Of a stretch of 64,000 bases of DNA, positions 8,230 to 17,026 are shown in pieces. How positions within the stretch are numbered: position 1 is the first letter of the stretch; each line of letters opens with the position of its first letter. Under the pieces are notes generated by a model. That model saw only the letters and a list, made by a program, of their open reading frames with translations. It ran no database searches and was not told the origin of the DNA. Origin of the DNA: Caballeronia mineralivorans PML1(12) (lineage in GTDB: Bacteria; Pseudomonadota; Gammaproteobacteria; Burkholderiales; Burkholderiaceae); assembly GCF_001028175.1 (NCBI RefSeq), contig NZ_AEJF01000176.1:40564-104563 (forward strand), given 5' to 3'. The position numbers were made by a program, and so were the translations under genes.

Positions 8230-8973
8230 TTACTTATGTTGCGGGCTGGGCGAGACGGGCTCGTCAGCGTTCGCCGGGGCAGACGGAACAGAGGGGGCCA
8301 CCGCGGCAACGGCTTTTTCAAGGCTATAGCCTAGCCCGCGAACGGTTATGATGCGCGCCCCGCCGGGCTCGATTTTTTTTCTTAGCCGATGGACATAGAC
8401 TTCGATCGCGTTGTTGCTGACTTCCTCGCCCCACTCGCAAAGGTGGTTGACGAGCTGTTCCTTCGACACCAGTCGGCCAACCCGTTGCAGCAAGACTTCG
8501 AGCACGCCGAGTTCGCGCGCCGATAACTCGATGACCTGCTCGTTGATAAACGCAATGCGCCCGACCTGATCGAATGAAAGCGCGCCGTGTTTGACGACCG
8601 TCGGACCACCGCCGGCGCCACGCCGGGTGAGGGCGCGCACGCGGGCTTCGAGTTCGTTCAGCGCGAACGGTTTGGCCATGTAGTCGTCGGCGCCGAGGTC
8701 GAGTCCCTTGACGCGTTCGTCGACGCTGTCGGCGGCTGTCAGGATGAGTACGGGCATCTGGGAATTACGGGCTCTGAGGCGTCGCAGGACTTCAAGGCCG
8801 GACATCATCGGCAGGCCCAGATCGAGGATCAGAAGGTCGAAAGTCTGGAGCGAAAGCGCGTTGTCCGCGTCCACACCGTGCCGCACATGATCCACGGCAT
8901 AGCCCGATTGGCGGAGTGATCGAATGAGACCGTCCGCGAGTATGCTGTCGTCTTCGGCAATGAGGATTCGCAT
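8230..8973 (-). CDS. OmpR-family response regulator (TctD/QseB-like)
   Basis: The 247-residue regulator has a receiver domain starting MRILIAEDDS with phospho-acceptor Asp51 (LLILDLGLP), a switch Thr in LILTAAD and the KPF lysine in DYMAKPFALNE. It ends with a winged-helix DNA-binding domain (LVNHLCEWGEEVSNNAIEVYV, VRGLGYSLE). A Pro/Ala-rich tail of about 25 residues follows. The start is taken at ATG 8971-8973; an alternative ATG at 8994 adds seven residues, and neither has a strong ribosome site. It is first in an operon with the histidine kinase and divergent from recA. Confidence 0.9.
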   Translation of the reverse strand: MRILIAEDDSILADGLIRSLRQSGYAVDHVRHGVDADNALSLQTFDLLILDLGLPMMSGLEVLRRLRARNSQMPVLILTAADSVDERVKGLDLGADDYMAKPFALNELEARVRALTRRGAGGGPTVVKHGALSFDQVGRIAFINEQVIELSARELGVLEVLLQRVGRLVSKEQLVNHLCEWGEEVSNNAIEVYVHRLRKKIEPGGARIITVRGLGYSLEKAVAAVAPSVPSAPANADEPVSPSPQHK

Positions 8974-9104
8974 CGTAGTGTGCGCAAAAGGCATTGCCGG
9001 CACCGCAATTCGCCCGGCGCGGCGGTCTCCAGGTGTTGTGGTGTGCTCGCATGGGTCGAACGTGGCGCTGAAACTACGCGCACCGATCGGACTTGCAAAA
9101 ACAC

Positions 9105-9120
9105 CTGTTTTTTTATACAG
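9105..9120. promoter_or_regulatory. LexA (SOS) box in the recA promoter
   Basis: CTGTTTTTTTATACAG fits the CTGT-N8-ACAG LexA consensus exactly. It overlaps a plausible promoter (TTGCAA at 9093-9098, TACAGT at 9116-9121, 17-bp spacer), about 80 bases upstream of the recA ATG. This is the expected position for LexA repression. Confidence 0.88.
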
Positions 9121-9200
9121 TGTCTGCAGCAGTGCGCCCAACCGGAAAAAAGTCCCAAGGGCATGCGCCAGACGCCGTTCATCATAGCAAAGGACGATTC

Positions 9201-10277
9201 ATGGAAGATAGCAAGAAAGGCCCGGGCGGGATGTCTGCAGAGAAGAGCAAGGCGCTGGCCGTCGCGCTCGCGCAGATCGAGAAGCAATTCGGCAAGGGGT
9301 CGATCATGCGGCTCGGCGCTGGCGAAGCCATTGAAGACATTCAAGTGGTCTCGACCGGTTCGCTCGGACTGGATATTGCATTGGGCGTAGGCGGCTTGCC
9401 GCGTGGGCGCGTAGTGGAAATCTACGGTCCGGAATCGTCGGGCAAGACCACGCTGACGCTGCAAGTGATTGCCGAAATGCAGAAGATCGGCGGCACAGCG
9501 GCATTTATCGACGCGGAACACGCGCTCGACATCGCTTATGCACAGAAGCTCGGCGTGAATGCGTCGGACTTGCTGATCTCGCAGCCGGACACGGGCGAGC
9601 AGGCACTGGAAATCGCGGACGCGCTCGTGCGTTCGGGTTCCATCGACATGATCGTGATCGACTCGGTCGCGGCGCTGGTGCCGAAGGCAGAAATCGAAGG
9701 CGAAATGGGCGATTCGTTGCCTGGTTTGCAAGCACGCTTGATGTCGCAAGCGCTGCGCAAGCTGACCGGCACGATCAAGCGCACGAACTGCCTGGTGATC
9801 TTCATTAACCAGATCCGCATGAAGATTGGCGTGATGTTCGGCAACCCGGAAACCACCACGGGTGGTAATGCGCTGAAGTTCTACGCATCGGTGCGCCTGG
9901 ACATTCGCCGCATTGGTTCGATCAAGAAGAACGACGAAGTGATCGGCAATGAAACGCGCGTGAAGGTGGTGAAGAACAAGGTTGCGCCGCCGTTCCGCGA
10001 GGCCATCTTCGACATTCTCTACGGCGAAGGTATCTCGCGTCAGGGCGAAATCATCGACTTGGGCGTGCAGGCCAAGCTCGTTGATAAGGCGGGCGCCTGG
10101 TACAGCTACAACGGCGAACGGATTGGCCAGGGTAAGGACAACGCACGCGAATTCCTGCGTGAGAATCCGGAAATGGCGCGTGAGATCGAAAACAAGATTC
10201 GCGAGTCGCTGGGCGTCAATGCAATGGCCGACGCAGTTGCTCCGGGTGTTGCCGAAGTGGCGGACGAAGAAGAATGA
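9201..10277 (+). CDS. recA: Recombinase A
   Basis: The 358-residue cytoplasmic ATPase drives homologous strand exchange and LexA autocleavage. Walker A GPESSGKT is at residues 76-83. Other landmarks are FIDAEHALD, the Walker B region MIVIDSVAALVPKAEIEGEMGD, loop L2 around NQIRMKIGVMFGNPETTTGGNALKFYASVR, and the C-terminal domain with an acidic end (EVADEEE). ATG 9201 follows AAGGA at 9190-9194; the N-terminus MEDSKKGPGG is a short extension before the usual MSAEKSKAL. A LexA box precedes it and recX follows after 16 bases. Confidence 0.98.
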   Translation: MEDSKKGPGGMSAEKSKALAVALAQIEKQFGKGSIMRLGAGEAIEDIQVVSTGSLGLDIALGVGGLPRGRVVEIYGPESSGKTTLTLQVIAEMQKIGGTAAFIDAEHALDIAYAQKLGVNASDLLISQPDTGEQALEIADALVRSGSIDMIVIDSVAALVPKAEIEGEMGDSLPGLQARLMSQALRKLTGTIKRTNCLVIFINQIRMKIGVMFGNPETTTGGNALKFYASVRLDIRRIGSIKKNDEVIGNETRVKVVKNKVAPPFREAIFDILYGEGISRQGEIIDLGVQAKLVDKAGAWYSYNGERIGQGKDNAREFLRENPEMAREIENKIRESLGVNAMADAVAPGVAEVADEEE

Positions 10278-10293
10278 GTGTTAGGCGGTAAAG

Positions 10294-11910
10294 ATGATGC
10301 GCAAGAGCCGGTTCGGATCGAAGGCCGGTCGCGATGCAAGTCGTGACATGGAGCAGGACCTAAAGGAAGATCCGGACGGCTCGAAGTCCATCAGCGATGA
10401 CGACGAAAGTCTCGACGCTGAGGAAGGCGTTGATCGCTATGAACGAAGCAGCGATCGATACCGCGCAGCAGCAGGCGAACGCGCCGGTGCGGAGGGATCT
10501 GCGCTGGCGCGTCGTTCGTTTGGGAACAGCTTCGCGAAGAGCGGTGGCGGTTCGGGCGGGAAAAGCGAGGGTGGTGGTGGGTTTAAAGGCGGTGGGTTTT
10601 CCAGCGGCAAGAGTGCTGGCAGCGGAAGTGGCAGTACCAGTAGCTTCGCCAGGAAAAGCAGCTTTGGGCGCCCGGGCGGTTCAAGCTTGTCGTCTGGCAG
10701 CAGCAAGGCCGAGGCAATTGCCGCGAGTTTGGAAGCTGCCGGTGAAACCACGCAGCCGGATAGCGAACCGGTGTTTGAACGGTCGAGTGATCGTGCGTAT
10801 CCGAAACGTGGATCGTTAGGCGGCGGGGCGTCGGCGCGGTCGTCTTCGGATCGTGCATCGACAGATGCCCCGGCTGAATACGAGCGATCGAGTGATCGCA
10901 GCAAATTTGGACGTGGCGGGTTGACTGGGCGCAAAGCGGCTAGTCCGGCCTCGCGTGGAAAATCTTCGCCTCAGTCTGCTGATGGTGAGGATGTTTTCGA
11001 ACGATCCACCGATCGAAATACCAGCCGTCGCGTTTCGCCGAAATTGGCAAAACCCGCTGACGGGAAAAGCGCCGAACGCGCTGATATTACGGTTGTGCTG
11101 CAAATTGACGAGCAACGAATTGAATCGGCGCAGCTTGATTCGACCGCTGGATTGGAGGTGATCGACGCCGAGGAACGCTTAAAACGCGCTCGGGCAGTGC
11201 TGGAACAGGCACTTGTTCAATCACAGGCCGCGCCTGCAAAAGCTGCCAGAAAATCACAAGCGAAACCTGCAGTTATCTCTCCGGGCATCGTTGGAGACGC
11301 CGGCATCGACATAGCCGATCCATTCGAGCCCTTCGAACAGTGCGCACCGTCCGTAGCGGAAGTGGCCAGCGAAAACCCAATCGCCGAACCGGTTTATTCA
11401 CGCGGATCCAACGGACGTGCAAAGACATCGGCAACCGGCGATTCCAAGCGAAAGGGGCCGCAGCTATCGTTACGCGGCCGTGCGCTGGGTTATCTATCGC
11501 GTCGCGAACACAGTCGCGCTGAGTTGTCTCGCAAGCTGACGCCGCATCTCGGCGAAAACGACTCTCTCGATACCTTGCTCGACGCGCTCGAGCGTGAAGG
11601 GTGGTTATCGAATGAGCGATATGTCGAGAGCGTGCTTCATCGACGCGGCACTCGCCTCGGCACAAGCCGGATCGTCAATGAGTTGAAGCGGAACGGTATC
11701 GACGAAACGCTGATTCAGGATGCAGGCGCTGAATTGAACAAGACCGAACTCAACCGTGCCCGCGAAGTCTGGAGTAAAAAATACGGTGAACCGCCAACCA
11801 CCCCGGCCGAACGCGCGAAGCAAGCCCGCTTTCTCGCCACACGGGGTTTCACCAGTGGCACGATTATGAAAGTGCTGAAATCAGGCGACGACGAATTCAT
11901 CGACGAATAG
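10294..11910 (+). CDS. recX: RecX regulatory protein with a long disordered N-terminal extension
   Basis: Residues about 388-538 form a RecX domain (LRGRALGYLSRREHSRAELSRKL, GWLSNERYVESVLHRR, ARFLATRGFTSGTI), which binds RecA filaments and limits RecA activity. Typical RecX is about 150-270 residues; this one is 538. The first 385 residues are low complexity, with a Gly/Ser/Lys-rich stretch at about 83-138. Four copies of a [YF]ERS[ST]DR motif occur at 49-55, 161-167, 196-202 and 236-242. A helix-prone acidic/basic segment follows at about 265-325. The ATG at 10294 is 16 bases after recA. The frame is continuous throughout, and the extension starts right after recA, so I keep it as one gene; an internal start cannot be excluded. 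Confidence 0.85.
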   Translation: MMRKSRFGSKAGRDASRDMEQDLKEDPDGSKSISDDDESLDAEEGVDRYERSSDRYRAAAGERAGAEGSALARRSFGNSFAKSGGGSGGKSEGGGGFKGGGFSSGKSAGSGSGSTSSFARKSSFGRPGGSSLSSGSSKAEAIAASLEAAGETTQPDSEPVFERSSDRAYPKRGSLGGGASARSSSDRASTDAPAEYERSSDRSKFGRGGLTGRKAASPASRGKSSPQSADGEDVFERSTDRNTSRRVSPKLAKPADGKSAERADITVVLQIDEQRIESAQLDSTAGLEVIDAEERLKRARAVLEQALVQSQAAPAKAARKSQAKPAVISPGIVGDAGIDIADPFEPFEQCAPSVAEVASENPIAEPVYSRGSNGRAKTSATGDSKRKGPQLSLRGRALGYLSRREHSRAELSRKLTPHLGENDSLDTLLDALEREGWLSNERYVESVLHRRGTRLGTSRIVNELKRNGIDETLIQDAGAELNKTELNRAREVWSKKYGEPPTTPAERAKQARFLATRGFTSGTIMKVLKSGDDEFIDE

Positions 11911-12140
11911 ACGTCAGGGTGGAAATTTGGCTCATACGGGCGGGGCGGATAACGAATAGCCAAGAGCCCAGTTCGCCTACAAATAGCAAACAAAAAAACA
12001 CAAACAAAAAACCTACCCCACCCACGTTGAGCGGAATCCCCCACCTCCTGCAACCAACGCGAAACAAACCCCCGCACAACCCGCCGCATTCTCCCTCAAG
12101 CTTCCCCGCCGCAACTCGGTCCGGCTGAAAACGGCCAGTA

Positions 12141-12149
12141 TGCTAAAAT
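12141..12149 (+). promoter_or_regulatory. Extended -10 promoter candidate before the DUF2889 gene
   Basis: TGCTAAAAT matches the extended -10 form (TGN followed by TAAAAT) in an AT-rich gap that also holds an A-rich stretch at about 11985-12010. It lies about 35 bases before the next start codon. No clear -35 is seen. Confidence 0.4.
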
Positions 12150-12183
12150 TTCGGCGTTTTCTCATTCCGGCCTTCCTCAGCAC

Positions 12184-12855
12184 ATGCCGCTTTCTCCGCC
12201 CGTTTCCCGACAGTTGCGCCATCGCCGCGCGATTCGAATGGAAGCGTTTGAGCGTGACGACGGCCTGTGGGATATCGAAGCCTGTCTAACCGATGAAAAG
12301 CCGCGCGACGTCAAACTCGCGACGGGCGTCCGGCCTCAAGGCCTGCCGATCCATGAACTCTGGCTGCGCATCACTATCGACCGCTCGTTCACTATCGTTG
12401 ACGCCGAAGCGGCTTCCGAGTGGGCACCGTACACCAGTCTTTGTGCAGCATCGAACCCGGCATATCGCGCGCTCATCGGCCTCAATCTGGTGCAAAATTT
12501 CCGTCGTGAATCCAGCCGACTACTGGCCGGCACGACCGGTTGCACGCACATCACTGAACTCTGCGCCGTGTTGCCCACAGCCGCCATCCAGGCATTCGCC
12601 GGCGAAGTGTGGAACACCGAAAAAGGTGGCGCACCCGGCAAACCAGCCGGTAGTTCCTCAGACAAAGAAGCAGACAGCAACAAACCCCCATTCCAGCTTG
12701 GTCGTTGCAACGCATTGCGTTTCGACGGTGAAGCCGTGCGGCAATATTATCCGCGCTGGTTCGGCCATGCGCCCCGAAGCGCGGCCGACCGGATGGCGGA
12801 TAAGGACAACCCGAAAAAGGCCGGGAGCGAAGTTGAACCGGCTCAGCAAAACTAG
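12184..12855 (+). CDS. DUF2889 domain protein
   Basis: The 223-residue protein resembles DUF2889 members. The N-terminal RQLRHRRAIRMEAFERDDGLWDIEA is followed by LPIHELWLRITIDRSFTIVDAEA and GCTHITELCAVLPTAAIQA. The family has no established function. Cysteines at CAASNP, GCTH and ELCAV are conserved-looking and could bind metal, which is inference. The C-terminal third is polar (GGAPGKPAGSSSDKEAD). It sits between recX and sucC, an arrangement I associate with Burkholderia genomes. Confidence 0.82.
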   Translation: MPLSPPVSRQLRHRRAIRMEAFERDDGLWDIEACLTDEKPRDVKLATGVRPQGLPIHELWLRITIDRSFTIVDAEAASEWAPYTSLCAASNPAYRALIGLNLVQNFRRESSRLLAGTTGCTHITELCAVLPTAAIQAFAGEVWNTEKGGAPGKPAGSSSDKEADSNKPPFQLGRCNALRFDGEAVRQYYPRWFGHAPRSAADRMADKDNPKKAGSEVEPAQQN

Positions 12856-13041
12856 CGAAATCTAGCAAGAGCAGGTTCACAGAACTGGCCGACCAAGACG
12901 AGCGGTAAAAGCAGCAAGATCAGCAGAAATCAGCATGACTCCGAAGGCGCGTATCGTCGACGCCGGAAGCAACGCTCAACGTAATCCAAGTAATCCACGT
13001 AATCGAAGTTCAATCCAACTCTCAGACTGAAGGAATCACGC

Positions 13042-14208
13042 ATGAAGATTCACGAGTACCAGGGAAAGGAAATCCTGCGGAAGTTCGGCGTCGCGGTCCC
13101 GCGCGGCAAGCCCGTGTTCTCGGTGGACGATGCGGTCAAGGCCGCGGAAGAGCTGGGCGGCCCGGTTTGGGTCGTCAAGGCTCAGATTCACGCTGGCGGC
13201 CGTGGTAAGGGCGGCGGCGTGAAGGTTGCAAAGACGCTGGAACAGGTTCGCGAATATTCGAACCAGATCCTCGGCATGCAACTCGTCACGCACCAGACCG
13301 GCCCTGAAGGCCAAAAGGTGAACCGCCTGCTGATCGAAGAAGGCGCGGACATCAAGAAGGAGCTGTACATCGGCCTCGTGCTCGATCGCATCACGCAAAA
13401 AGTCGTGGTGATGGCGTCGAGCGAAGGCGGCATGGACATTGAAGAAGTCGCGGAGAAGACGCCGGAACTGCTGCACAAGTTCGCCGTCGAGCCGTCGACG
13501 GGTCTGCTCGACAAAGACGCCGACGACCTCTCGCGCAAGATCGGCATTCCCGAAGGCTCGATCCCGCAAGCGCGCGCGATCCTGCAAGGCCTGTACAAGG
13601 CATTCTGGGAAACGGACGCATCGCTGGCCGAAATCAACCCGCTGATCGTCACCGGCGACGGCAAGGTGATCGCACTGGACGCCAAGTTCAACTTCGACGC
13701 CAACGCGCTGTTCCGTCACCCGGACATCGTCGCGTATCGCGATATCGATGAAGAAGATCCGGCTGAAGTGGAAGCATCGAAGTTCGATCTGGCCTACATC
13801 TCGCTCGATGGCAACATCGGCTGCCTGGTGAACGGCGCCGGTCTGGCAATGGCGACCATGGACACGATCAAGCTGTTCGGCGGCGAGCCGGCCAACTTCC
13901 TCGACGTGGGCGGTGGCGCTACGACCGAGAAGGTCACGGAAGCCTTCAAGATCATGTTGAAGAACCCGGGCCTCAAGGCAATCCTCGTGAACATTTTCGG
14001 CGGCATCATGCGCTGCGACGTGATCGCGGAAGGCGTGATCGAAGCGTCGAAGGCCGTGTCGCTGAAGGTTCCTCTGGTCGTGCGCATGAAGGGCACGAAC
14101 GAAGATCTCGGCAAGAAGATGCTGGCGGATTCGGGCTTGCCGATCATCGCGGCCGACAGCATGGAAGAAGCTGCGCAGAAGGTCGTCGCGGCAGCCGAGG
14201 GCAAGTAA
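13042..14208 (+). CDS. sucC: Succinyl-CoA synthetase beta subunit (ADP-forming)
   Basis: The 388-residue subunit matches the family length. It opens MKIHEYQGKEILRKFGV, has an ATP-grasp fold with VVKAQIHAGGRGKGGGVK, and carries the Mg-binding and C-terminal CoA-ligase motifs (GNIGCLVNGAGLAMATMD, VNIFGGIMRCDVIAEG). With SucD it interconverts succinyl-CoA and succinate with phosphorylation of ADP in the TCA cycle. AAGGAA precedes the start. sucD follows after 132 bases. Confidence 0.97.
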   Translation: MKIHEYQGKEILRKFGVAVPRGKPVFSVDDAVKAAEELGGPVWVVKAQIHAGGRGKGGGVKVAKTLEQVREYSNQILGMQLVTHQTGPEGQKVNRLLIEEGADIKKELYIGLVLDRITQKVVVMASSEGGMDIEEVAEKTPELLHKFAVEPSTGLLDKDADDLSRKIGIPEGSIPQARAILQGLYKAFWETDASLAEINPLIVTGDGKVIALDAKFNFDANALFRHPDIVAYRDIDEEDPAEVEASKFDLAYISLDGNIGCLVNGAGLAMATMDTIKLFGGEPANFLDVGGGATTEKVTEAFKIMLKNPGLKAILVNIFGGIMRCDVIAEGVIEASKAVSLKVPLVVRMKGTNEDLGKKMLADSGLPIIAADSMEEAAQKVVAAAEGK

Positions 14209-14340
14209 TCCAGGCTTGTTTGTTGTCAAACCAGACACCGGATTACGAGCGTTCCACCAGATACGAAAGGCGCCGCTTTTTGCCTGAGTGCTCCACGAGC
14301 ATTCGAGGCACGGGCGACGTCGACGAACAGAGGTCACACT

Positions 14341-15222
14341 ATGTCGATTCTGATCAACAAAGACACCAAGGTCATCACCCAGGGTATTACCGGCAAGACC
14401 GGTCAGTTCCACACCCGCGCTTGCCGCGAGTATGCGAACGGCCGTGAAGCGTACGTTGCGGGTGTGAACCCGAAGCGCGCCGGCGAAGATTTCGAAGGCA
14501 TTCCAATCTACGCCAGCGTCGCGGAAGCGAAGGCTGAAACGGGCGCAACCGTTTCGGTGATCTACGTGCCGCCGGCGGGCGCCGCTGCTGCCATCTGGGA
14601 AGCGGTCGAAGCCGATCTGGATCTCGCGATCTGCATCACGGAAGGCATTCCCGTGCGTGACATGCTCGAGATCAAGGACCGTATGCGTCGCGAAAATCGC
14701 AAGACGCTGCTGCTCGGACCGAACTGCCCGGGCACGATCACGCCGGACGAACTGAAGATCGGCATCATGCCGGGTCATATTCACCGTAAGGGCCGTATCG
14801 GCGTGGTGTCGCGTTCGGGCACGCTCACGTACGAAGCGGTTGGCCAGTTGACGGCTATTGGCCTTGGCCAGTCGTCGGCAGTGGGTATTGGCGGCGATCC
14901 GATCAACGGTCTGAAGCACATCGACGTCATGAAGATGTTCAACGACGATCCCGACACGGACGCCGTGATCATGATCGGCGAGATCGGCGGCCCGGACGAA
15001 GCGAATGCGGCTTACTGGATCAAGGACAACATGAAGAAGCCGGTGGTTGGCTTCATCGCTGGCGTCACGGCTCCGGCCGGCAAGCGCATGGGTCACGCGG
15101 GCGCGCTGATTTCGGGCGGTGCGGACACGGCCGATGCCAAGCTGGAAATCATGGAAGCGTGCGGTATCACCGTCACGAAGAACCCGTCGGAAATGGCGCG
15201 TCTGTTGAAGGCGATGCTTTAA
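14341..15222 (+). CDS. sucD: Succinyl-CoA synthetase alpha subunit
   Basis: The 293-residue subunit carries the CoA-binding Rossmann domain (VITQGITGKTGQFHTRACREY) and the ligase domain with ILLGPNCPGTI-like LLLGPNCPGTI. The phosphohistidine loop is in GHAGALISGGADTADAK (His in GHAGA). It completes the alpha2beta2 or alpha-beta enzyme with SucC. GAGGTCAC precedes ATG 14341, and the gene ends at a strong terminator about 80 bases later. Confidence 0.97.
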   Translation: MSILINKDTKVITQGITGKTGQFHTRACREYANGREAYVAGVNPKRAGEDFEGIPIYASVAEAKAETGATVSVIYVPPAGAAAAIWEAVEADLDLAICITEGIPVRDMLEIKDRMRRENRKTLLLGPNCPGTITPDELKIGIMPGHIHRKGRIGVVSRSGTLTYEAVGQLTAIGLGQSSAVGIGGDPINGLKHIDVMKMFNDDPDTDAVIMIGEIGGPDEANAAYWIKDNMKKPVVGFIAGVTAPAGKRMGHAGALISGGADTADAKLEIMEACGITVTKNPSEMARLLKAML

Positions 15223-15301
15223 GGGTTTAGGGAACGGCCGATCGACAGAAAACGCTGGGCTTTGCTATGCTTACGTAAGCCTTTCGTGACACGTTGGTTC
15301 T

Positions 15302-15336
15302 AAAAGCGGGGGAGCTCAGGCTTCCCCGCTTTTTTA
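15302..15336 (+). terminator. Rho-independent terminator after sucCD
   Basis: AAAAGCGGGGGA pairs with TTCCCCGCTTTTTT (loop GCTCAGGC), and the T-run closes the sucCD transcription unit just before terC. Confidence 0.88.
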
Positions 15337-15376
15337 TTGCGCGTCCTTTCTGTCGCTGTCGTTCACCGGTTTTTTC

Positions 15377-16087
15377 ATGCTCGAATTTTTCGCCACGCTC
15401 CATTGGGGCGCTGTTCTACAGATCATCGTCATCGATATCCTTCTTGGCGGCGATAACGCCGTCGTCATCGCGCTCGCCTGCAGGAATTTACCGGCTGAAC
15501 AACGCACCCGCGGCGTGCTGCTTGGCACGCTCGGAGCCATCGTGCTGCGGGTTGCGCTGATCTCGTTCGCGGTGCTGCTGCTCGATATCCCGTTCCTCAA
15601 GTTCGTCGGCGGCTTGATGCTGTTGTGGATCGGCGTGAAGTTGATGATGCCGGATCACAGCGACCCGAATATCAAACCGTCCGACCAACTCTGGGCTGCC
15701 ATCAAGACGATCATCGTGGCCGATGCCGTGATGAGCCTCGACAACGTTATAGCGATTGCAGGTGCCGCGGAAGCGGCCGATCCGCAGCATCGGTTTGCGC
15801 TGGTCGTCTTCGGGCTGCTCGTGAGCATTCCGTTGATCGTGTGGGGCAGCACACTGGTGCTGAAGCTGCTCGACAAGTTCCCGATCGTGATTGCACTTGG
15901 CGCTGGTTTGCTTGGGTGGATCGCGGGCGGGTTGATCATCGACGATCCGTTCATCGACCGCTGGCCCGCGCTGAACGTGCCGAGCGCCGAGTACGCTGCG
16001 CGCGTGGCGGGGGCGGTGTTGGTGCTGGCCGTCGGCTGGTACTTTCGTCGGCGCGTGCAGGCCGCGGAATCGAAAGCCGCGCACTGA
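15377..16087 (+). CDS. TerC/YjbE-family integral membrane protein
   Basis: The 236-residue protein has about seven hydrophobic helices and the TerC hallmark acidic membrane motifs GGDNAVVIALACRNLP (near residue 20) and VMSLDNVIAIAGAA (near 120). TerC relatives act in metal (Mn2+) export or membrane insertion of metalloenzymes and in tellurite resistance; the exact role here is unknown. A possible terminator follows at 16150. Confidence 0.88.
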   Translation: MLEFFATLHWGAVLQIIVIDILLGGDNAVVIALACRNLPAEQRTRGVLLGTLGAIVLRVALISFAVLLLDIPFLKFVGGLMLLWIGVKLMMPDHSDPNIKPSDQLWAAIKTIIVADAVMSLDNVIAIAGAAEAADPQHRFALVVFGLLVSIPLIVWGSTLVLKLLDKFPIVIALGAGLLGWIAGGLIIDDPFIDRWPALNVPSAEYAARVAGAVLVLAVGWYFRRRVQAAESKAAH

Positions 16088-16149
16088 TTTTGGGCTTGTG
16101 CGTTGGCCGTTCGGCTGACTGCCAAGGCTCCGCTGGGCTCAATAAGATC

Positions 16150-16193
16150 GAAGCGTCTGGATTGCATTACGCAACCAGGCGCTTCGTCTTTTT
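16150..16193 (+). terminator. Rho-independent terminator after the TerC gene
   Basis: GAAGCGTCTGG (16150-16160) pairs with CCAGGCGCTTC (16175-16185), with one G-T pair, followed by GTCTTTTT. It ends just before the pilin gene. Confidence 0.8.
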
Positions 16194-16205
16194 GGGAGTT
16201 CAGCG

Positions 16206-16808
16206 ATGACAGTAGCGGTGTGCAGGTTCAAGAGTGTAGATGGCGGCCAAGCGTGGTTTCGAAGACTTCTCATGCGCGGCAAGTTAAGGCGCTTCGGGAT
16301 GGGTTTTACGTTGATCGAGTTGATGATCGTGCTGGCGATCGTCGGTGTGGTCGCGGCGTATGCCATTCTGGCGTATCAGGATTATCTGGCGCGCAGCCGG
16401 GTGGGTGAGGGGTTGTCGCTGGCATCGTCGGCGCGGCTGGCGGTGGCGGAGAATGCCGCGAGCGGGTCAGAACTGGGTGGCGGATATGCCTCACCACCGG
16501 GGACTCGAAACGTCGAATCGATTCACGTCGACGACCCCAACGGGCAAATCACCATCGCGTTTTCCACGCGCGTCGCGCCAGTGGGATCGAATACGCTTGT
16601 GCTCGTGCCTTTGACACCGGACAACGCCGAGACGCCAACTGCGCGAACCGTTCTGACGAAGGGTTCGGTTCAGGCGGGATCGATCACTTGGGAGTGTTTC
16701 GCCGCCACGAAAACGGCATCCTCTTTGCCCGCGCCGGGTCCGGGTCCGTCACCCTCGGAAGCACCCACGTTGCCGCCCAATCTCGCACCGCCGGAATGCC
16801 GGACGTAA
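16206..16808 (+). CDS. Type IV pilin-like protein with Pro/Ser-rich C-terminal tail
   Basis: The prepilin peptidase site is G|FTLIELMIVLAIVGVVAAYAI, with the conserved Glu5 and a hydrophobic helix. This is followed by a pilin-type segment (AYQDYLARSRVGEGLSLASSARLAV). The C-terminal region carries a cysteine pair candidate (WECFAA and PPECRT). Between them is a Pro/Ser/Ala-rich stretch (PAPGPGPSPSEAP, then TLPPNLAPP). ATG 16206 follows GGAG at a good spacing and gives a leader of about 33 residues; ATG 16272 gives a shorter leader but no ribosome site. The next gene is a PglL-type O-oligosaccharyltransferase, which suggests this pilin is glycosylated. Confidence 0.85.
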   Translation: MTVAVCRFKSVDGGQAWFRRLLMRGKLRRFGMGFTLIELMIVLAIVGVVAAYAILAYQDYLARSRVGEGLSLASSARLAVAENAASGSELGGGYASPPGTRNVESIHVDDPNGQITIAFSTRVAPVGSNTLVLVPLTPDNAETPTARTVLTKGSVQAGSITWECFAATKTASSLPAPGPGPSPSEAPTLPPNLAPPECRT

Positions 16809-17026
16809 CGAGCTGAAAGGCTGGCCGCATGAAACCGTAATCGCGTCAATCGAGGTGCTGACGCCTCTGAGCGAGCACGCGGATGTGCGGATAGCCCGGA
16901 CGTTTCGCCGAAACCACCACGGAATTTCCACGAATGACGGTGATTTCGGCGCATTTCATGCCACGTGCCGCACAGCATGGGTAATTTTTTGTATAGTGCG
17001 CCGGTTGCCGACGTTCCCGACCCCAC

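Noticed and set aside
11985..12010. A-rich stretch after recX as a possible terminator or curved-DNA signal
   Set aside because: It has no stem-loop, and an A-run on the plus strand does not terminate recX transcription; no specific role can be supported.
13036..15096. 686-codon open frame on the minus strand across sucC and sucD
   Set aside because: It is antisense to two certain enzymes, is rich in Arg/His/Asp repeats and lacks any recognisable domain. Long antisense frames are expected from the codon bias of GC-rich genes.
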